Assembly (NCBI RefSeq): GCF_019468565.1
Contig: NZ_CP080521.1
Location: 1,240,001 to 1,304,000, forward strand
Origin: Pseudonocardia sp. DSM 110487
GTDB lineage: Bacteria > Actinomycetota > Actinomycetes > Mycobacteriales > Pseudonocardiaceae
Direction: 5' to 3'
DNA length: 64,000 nt
In this document: in pieces, positions 63,199-64,000 of the stretch
Layout: every line of letters begins with the position of its first letter
Position numbering within the stretch: position 1 is the stretch's first letter
Translations under genes and position numbers: made by a program
Notes under the pieces: model-generated
Told to the model about the DNA's origin: nothing
Database searches by the model: none
Seen by the model: only the letters and a program-made list of their open reading frames with translations

Positions 63199-64000
63199 TC
63201 CTCGATCACCGGCGCCATGGTGGTGGCGTAGGAGGCAGTGAGGTGGTTGTCGTCGAGGTAGACCAGCACGTTGCCGATCTCGGCCGGACAGCGCGTGTCG
63301 TCGCAGACGTAGTCGGCCAGGTCGAGGAAGCTCACGTTCGGCGGCACGTCCAGTTGCGCGTACGGCGGGTCGGCCGCGTACACGGTGTCGCGGTCCATCC
63401 CGCAGGGGTCCCCCTCCCGCCCACGTTGGCGGACGCAGTCCGGCACGTCGTAGGTGAAGCGGGGGTTGTCCCGGACGGCCAGCACCGGGATGCCGAGGTC
63501 GGCCATGCGCCGCCACTGCTCGACGAACCCGGGCGGTGTCTGCTCGGTGAGGCCGCCGCGCACGTCCCGCGTCGCGAGCGTGACGACCGCGTCCGGGCGT
63601 AGCTCGGCGATCCGGTCCGCGACGGCGGCGTTCCAGGCCACGCACTCGGCATCGTTCGGGTCCACCTCCGACACCGTCGAGAACGGGCATGCTCCGCGCA
63701 GCGCGCCGATGAGCTGCCAGTCGTGCTGTCGCGCGATCGGGACGAACGCGGCGATGAACTGCTCGAGGTGCGAGTCCCCGACCACCATGATCCGCTTCTC
63801 GGGCGGCGCCTCCACCGGCTGCGTGCAGATGTCGGAGCGGACCTCGGCGAGCGGGGCGCAGTCCCAGTCCTGCACCCAGACCCAGTCCTGGTACACCGAC
63901 ACCGGTGCGGGCAGCAGCGGGGCGGGCTCGGGTTCGCCGTCGACGAGGGCGGCCGCGCCGGGGTACTGCGGTCCACCGAGCCCGTCGGCGGGGATCTCGC
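63171..64000 (-). CDS. SGNH domain of an OafA-like acyltransferase (partial)
   Basis: The gene runs off the right edge. The visible 276 codons hold a C-terminal SGNH hydrolase domain: GDSHLEQF (block I), a middle LAVRDNPRF, and DDNHLTASYATTMAP with the catalytic Asp-His. The upstream part GPQYPGAAALVDG is the linker that follows the membrane acyltransferase-3 domain in OafA/YrhL-like proteins. Such enzymes O-acetylate cell-wall or exported sugars. An internal GTG at 63902 is not the true start. Confidence 0.85.
   Translation of the reverse strand, partial: EIPADGLGGPQYPGAAALVDGEPEPAPLLPAPVSVYQDWVWVQDWDCAPLAEVRSDICTQPVEAPPEKRIMVVGDSHLEQFIAAFVPIARQHDWQLIGALRGACPFSTVSEVDPNDAECVAWNAAVADRIAELRPDAVVTLATRDVRGGLTEQTPPGFVEQWRRMADLGIPVLAVRDNPRFTYDVPDCVRQRGREGDPCGMDRDTVYAADPPYAQLDVPPNVSFLDLADYVCDDTRCPAEIGNVLVYLDDNHLTASYATTMAPVIEDQVVSAVGG

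Overview
The window looks like chromosomal DNA of a very high-GC actinobacterium, most likely a Pseudonocardia-like member of the Pseudonocardiales. This rests on the base composition, frequent GTG starts, a WhiB7 regulator with an RGRP AT-hook, a mycoredoxin, a furA-katG pair, an initiator tRNA of actinobacterial type, and gene order shared with mycobacteria. The genus is an inference; there is no 16S rRNA in the window.

The backbone is an expanded version of a block that I recall as contiguous in Mycobacterium tuberculosis (about Rv3202c to Rv3193c): adnA, adnB, a TrkA/RCK potassium channel, nudC, mycoredoxin, uvrD2, whiB7, an ABC1/AarF kinase-like protein, a ThiF-like E1 protein, a zincin-like protein, a PDZ-Lon protein and a UPF0182 membrane protein. 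Here it runs from 3.2 to 52.3 kb. A lipoprotein glycoside hydrolase sits between adnA and adnB, and about 21 kb of other genes sit between the channel and nudC.

Region by region. 0-1 kb: sirohydrochlorin chelatase and an alkyltransferase-like protein. 1.15-2.74 kb: an IS110-superfamily element with a 15-bp inverted repeat and a structured right end that may encode a bridge RNA. 2.7-3.2 kb: non-coding, with palindromes. 3.2-10.9 kb: adnA and adnB, the end-resection motor-nuclease. 10.9-14.9 kb: DUF1697, GNAT, a saccharopine-dehydrogenase-like protein and the channel. 14.8-17.8 kb: a two-component system and a divergent DUF5666 envelope protein. 17.8-21.7 kb: a ROK repressor with xylB and xylA. 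21.7-30.1 kb: exonuclease III, a membrane protein, an aldehyde dehydrogenase, a lipoprotein, a sortase, an MFS pump, a MetE-like protein and proA. 30.1-33.2 kb: an AraC regulator, a nitrilase and an aldoxime dehydratase. 33.3-38.6 kb: paired M16 peptidases, nudC and a membrane pseudokinase. 38.6-39.7 kb: an AbiEi/DUF559-like gene bracketed by two related 70-bp hairpin units. 39.7-43.3 kb: the redox, repair and antibiotic-response genes, including a complete whiB7 leader (promoter, 57-codon uORF, intrinsic terminator). 43.3-52.4 kb: the rest of the conserved block. 52.4-53.1 kb: an AT-richer scar with a DUF4288 relic. 53.1-64 kb: initiator tRNA, a LAL regulator, a MazG-DUF664 fusion, furA-katG, a glycosyltransferase, an RlmA-like methyltransferase, an MFS remnant beside a REP-like palindrome, an S4 protein, and the C-terminal part of an SGNH acyltransferase.

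Functional themes are DNA repair (AdnAB, UvrD2, exonuclease III), oxidative and antibiotic stress (KatG/FurA, mycoredoxin, NudC, WhiB7, RlmA-like methylase), xylose use, and aldoxime-nitrile metabolism. Several regulatory sites are unusually readable: the FurA box, the WhiB7 promoter and attenuator, a 19-bp-spacer MerR-type promoter, a xylose operator and an OmpR-type tandem-repeat operator. I found no CRISPR array, prophage or obvious new multi-gene defence system.
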